Assembly (NCBI GenBank): GCA_024636215.1
Contig: JAGXHL010000076.1
Span: forward strand, 1-64,000
Length of the DNA: 64,000 nt
Reading direction: 5' to 3'
Origin: Deltaproteobacteria bacterium
GTDB lineage: Bacteria > Desulfobacterota > Desulfuromonadia > Desulfuromonadales > BM103
The position numbers and the translations under genes are program-made. Positions 63,454 to 64,000 of this stretch are shown piece after piece. The notes beneath the pieces are model-generated. The model saw nothing but the letters and a program-made list of their open reading frames with translations. It had not been told where the DNA came from and made no database searches. Position 1 is the stretch's first letter; each line of letters starts with the position of its first letter.

Positions 63454-63489
63454 TATCTTGCTTCCTTTATGTTTGTGGAGTGGCCCGGC

Positions 63490-63495
63490 ATTCTA
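63490..63495 (-). promoter_or_regulatory. Extended -10 element upstream of thrC
   Basis: On the - strand TGCTAGAAT (TGN plus TAGAAT), about 40 bases before the thrC start. No good -35 is visible. Confidence 0.4.
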
Positions 63496-63537
63496 GCAGG
63501 AGTTGTTTCTGCAGAAAAGAGGAAAGCGGTTTGAAAA

Positions 63538-63573
63538 CAGGGACTGGGGGCTGGGGGCTGGGGGCTGGAGGCG
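63538..63573. repeat. Heptamer array GGGGGCT
   Basis: Begins AGGGACTGGGGGCT, then three GGGGGCT units and a degenerate end. Same family as the arrays at 1-58 and 23001-23084. It lies between thrC and the terminator of the malic enzyme gene. Confidence 0.9.
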
Positions 63574-63582
63574 TTAGAAACT

Positions 63583-63611
63583 AAAGGGCAACCCAGTATG
63601 GGTTGCCCTTT
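63583..63611 (-). terminator. Terminator of the malic enzyme gene
   Basis: Perfect 13-bp stem AAAGGGCAACCCA/TGGGTTGCCCTTT around GTA. On the - strand it is followed by TTTAGTTTC. Confidence 0.75.
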
Positions 63612-63627
63612 AAATGTTTCTCGTTAT

Positions 63628-63676
63628 CCGTCACGGAATGTTCATCACGTACCCCCCGTCACGGATTGTTCATCAC
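63628..63676. repeat. 21-bp direct repeat at the end of maeB
   Basis: CCGTCACGGAATGTTCATCAC (one base over 20, 63628-63648) recurs at 63656-63676 with a single A/T change. The second copy covers the stop codon of the malic enzyme gene. Confidence 0.8.
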
Positions 63677-64000
63677 TTATTATTAAACGCATACTCCTGG
63701 GCATCAACGACAGCGACGGCAGCCATGTTGACGATATCCGCGACAGCATCACCGCGCTGCAAGACGTGAACCGGCTTCTTCATGCCCATGAGAATGGGAC
63801 CAATCTGCTCGGCACCGCCAAGCTTGTGCAGCAACTTGTAGGCGATGTTGCCGGATTGCAGGTCGGGGAAGATGAACACATTGGCGTCGCCCTTGAGCTT
63901 CGAGAAGGGGTATTGCTTCTCGACCAGGTCCGGGTCGAGAGCCACATTCGCCTGCAGTTCACCATCAACAACCAGATCGGGTGCCTGCGCTTTAACCAGG
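63673..64000 (-). CDS. maeB: Malic enzyme with phosphotransacetylase domain, 3' part
   Basis: Partial gene, cut by the right edge; about 109 C-terminal residues. The sequence PDLVVDGELQANVALDPDLV (within the frame entering from 64000), then YPFSKLKGDANVFIFPDLQS and VHVLQRGDAVADIVNMAAVA, is typical of the phosphotransacetylase-like C-terminal domain of MaeB-type NADP malic enzymes. A stand-alone phosphate acyltransferase cannot be excluded, since the malic domain is outside the window. Confidence 0.75.
   Translation of the reverse strand, partial: LVKAQAPDLVVDGELQANVALDPDLVEKQYPFSKLKGDANVFIFPDLQSGNIAYKLLHKLGGAEQIGPILMGMKKPVHVLQRGDAVADIVNMAAVAVVDAQEYAFNNK

Overview
The window looks like a chromosomal segment of a motile, anaerobic deltaproteobacterium of the Desulfuromonadales/Geobacter type. 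This is inferred from the combination of a selenium-type YedE, a radical SAM/SPASM/PqqD peptide system like the one described from Geobacter, a DUF4388/HEAT-containing chemotaxis locus, a complete Flp (Tad) pilus locus and a split glnB-glnA region. I see no rRNA, tRNA, CRISPR array, insertion sequence or prophage.

Region 1 (about 260-10,900, + strand) is a long, tightly packed cluster. It holds a polyferredoxin membrane protein, a small periplasmic binding-like protein, two NosD-like beta-helix proteins, a PhnD-like lipoprotein, a membrane-anchored helical-repeat protein, a YedE-type selenium-linked membrane protein, a PqqD-like chaperone, a radical SAM/SPASM enzyme, an unannotated 18-residue peptide gene ending in Cys just before a TGA and a hairpin, a second SPASM protein that has lost its radical SAM cysteines, and a class V aminotransferase/cysteine desulfurase-like enzyme. 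The second half reads as a ribosomally made, post-translationally modified peptide system with a selenium/sulfur flavour. It is the most interesting content of the window.

Region 2 (10,900-14,800) is housekeeping: a PIN-PhoH ATPase, tsaD, a DUF2062 protein and rsmA. Region 3 (15,050-28,440) is a chemosensory operon: a DUF4388 receiver protein, CheY-like regulators, CheA, an ExeA-like ATPase, two CheW proteins, a zinc-ribbon receiver protein, a HEAT-repeat protein, CheR, CheB and a GAF protein. Region 4 (28,650-37,700) is infA, leuS, lptE, holA, rpsT (opposite strand), murJ, an alkyltransferase, an aminopeptidase and an ADP-ribosylglycohydrolase.

Region 5 (37,790-39,130, - strand) is a two-gene module of a nucleotidyltransferase-like protein plus an unknown partner, behind a promoter with two TACAA-N4-TTGTA operators; it has the layout of a toxin-antitoxin pair. 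Region 6 (39,240-62,000, - strand) is a Tad pilus locus with embedded GT-C type glycosyltransferase and TPR proteins. The + strand glnB-glnA operon separates flp/cpaABCEF/tadBCD from tadE/tadE/tadG and a second group of membrane glycosyltransferases. The right end carries thrC and the 3' end of a malic enzyme with a phosphotransacetylase-like C-terminus.

Two repeat families run through the window. One is GC-rich heptamer or octamer tandem arrays, often as facing inverted pairs, and in two cases followed by a T-run as in an intrinsic terminator. The other is a small interspersed element with the end sequence GTTTCCGGACGAAAAC, one copy of which is bounded by an 8-bp direct repeat.
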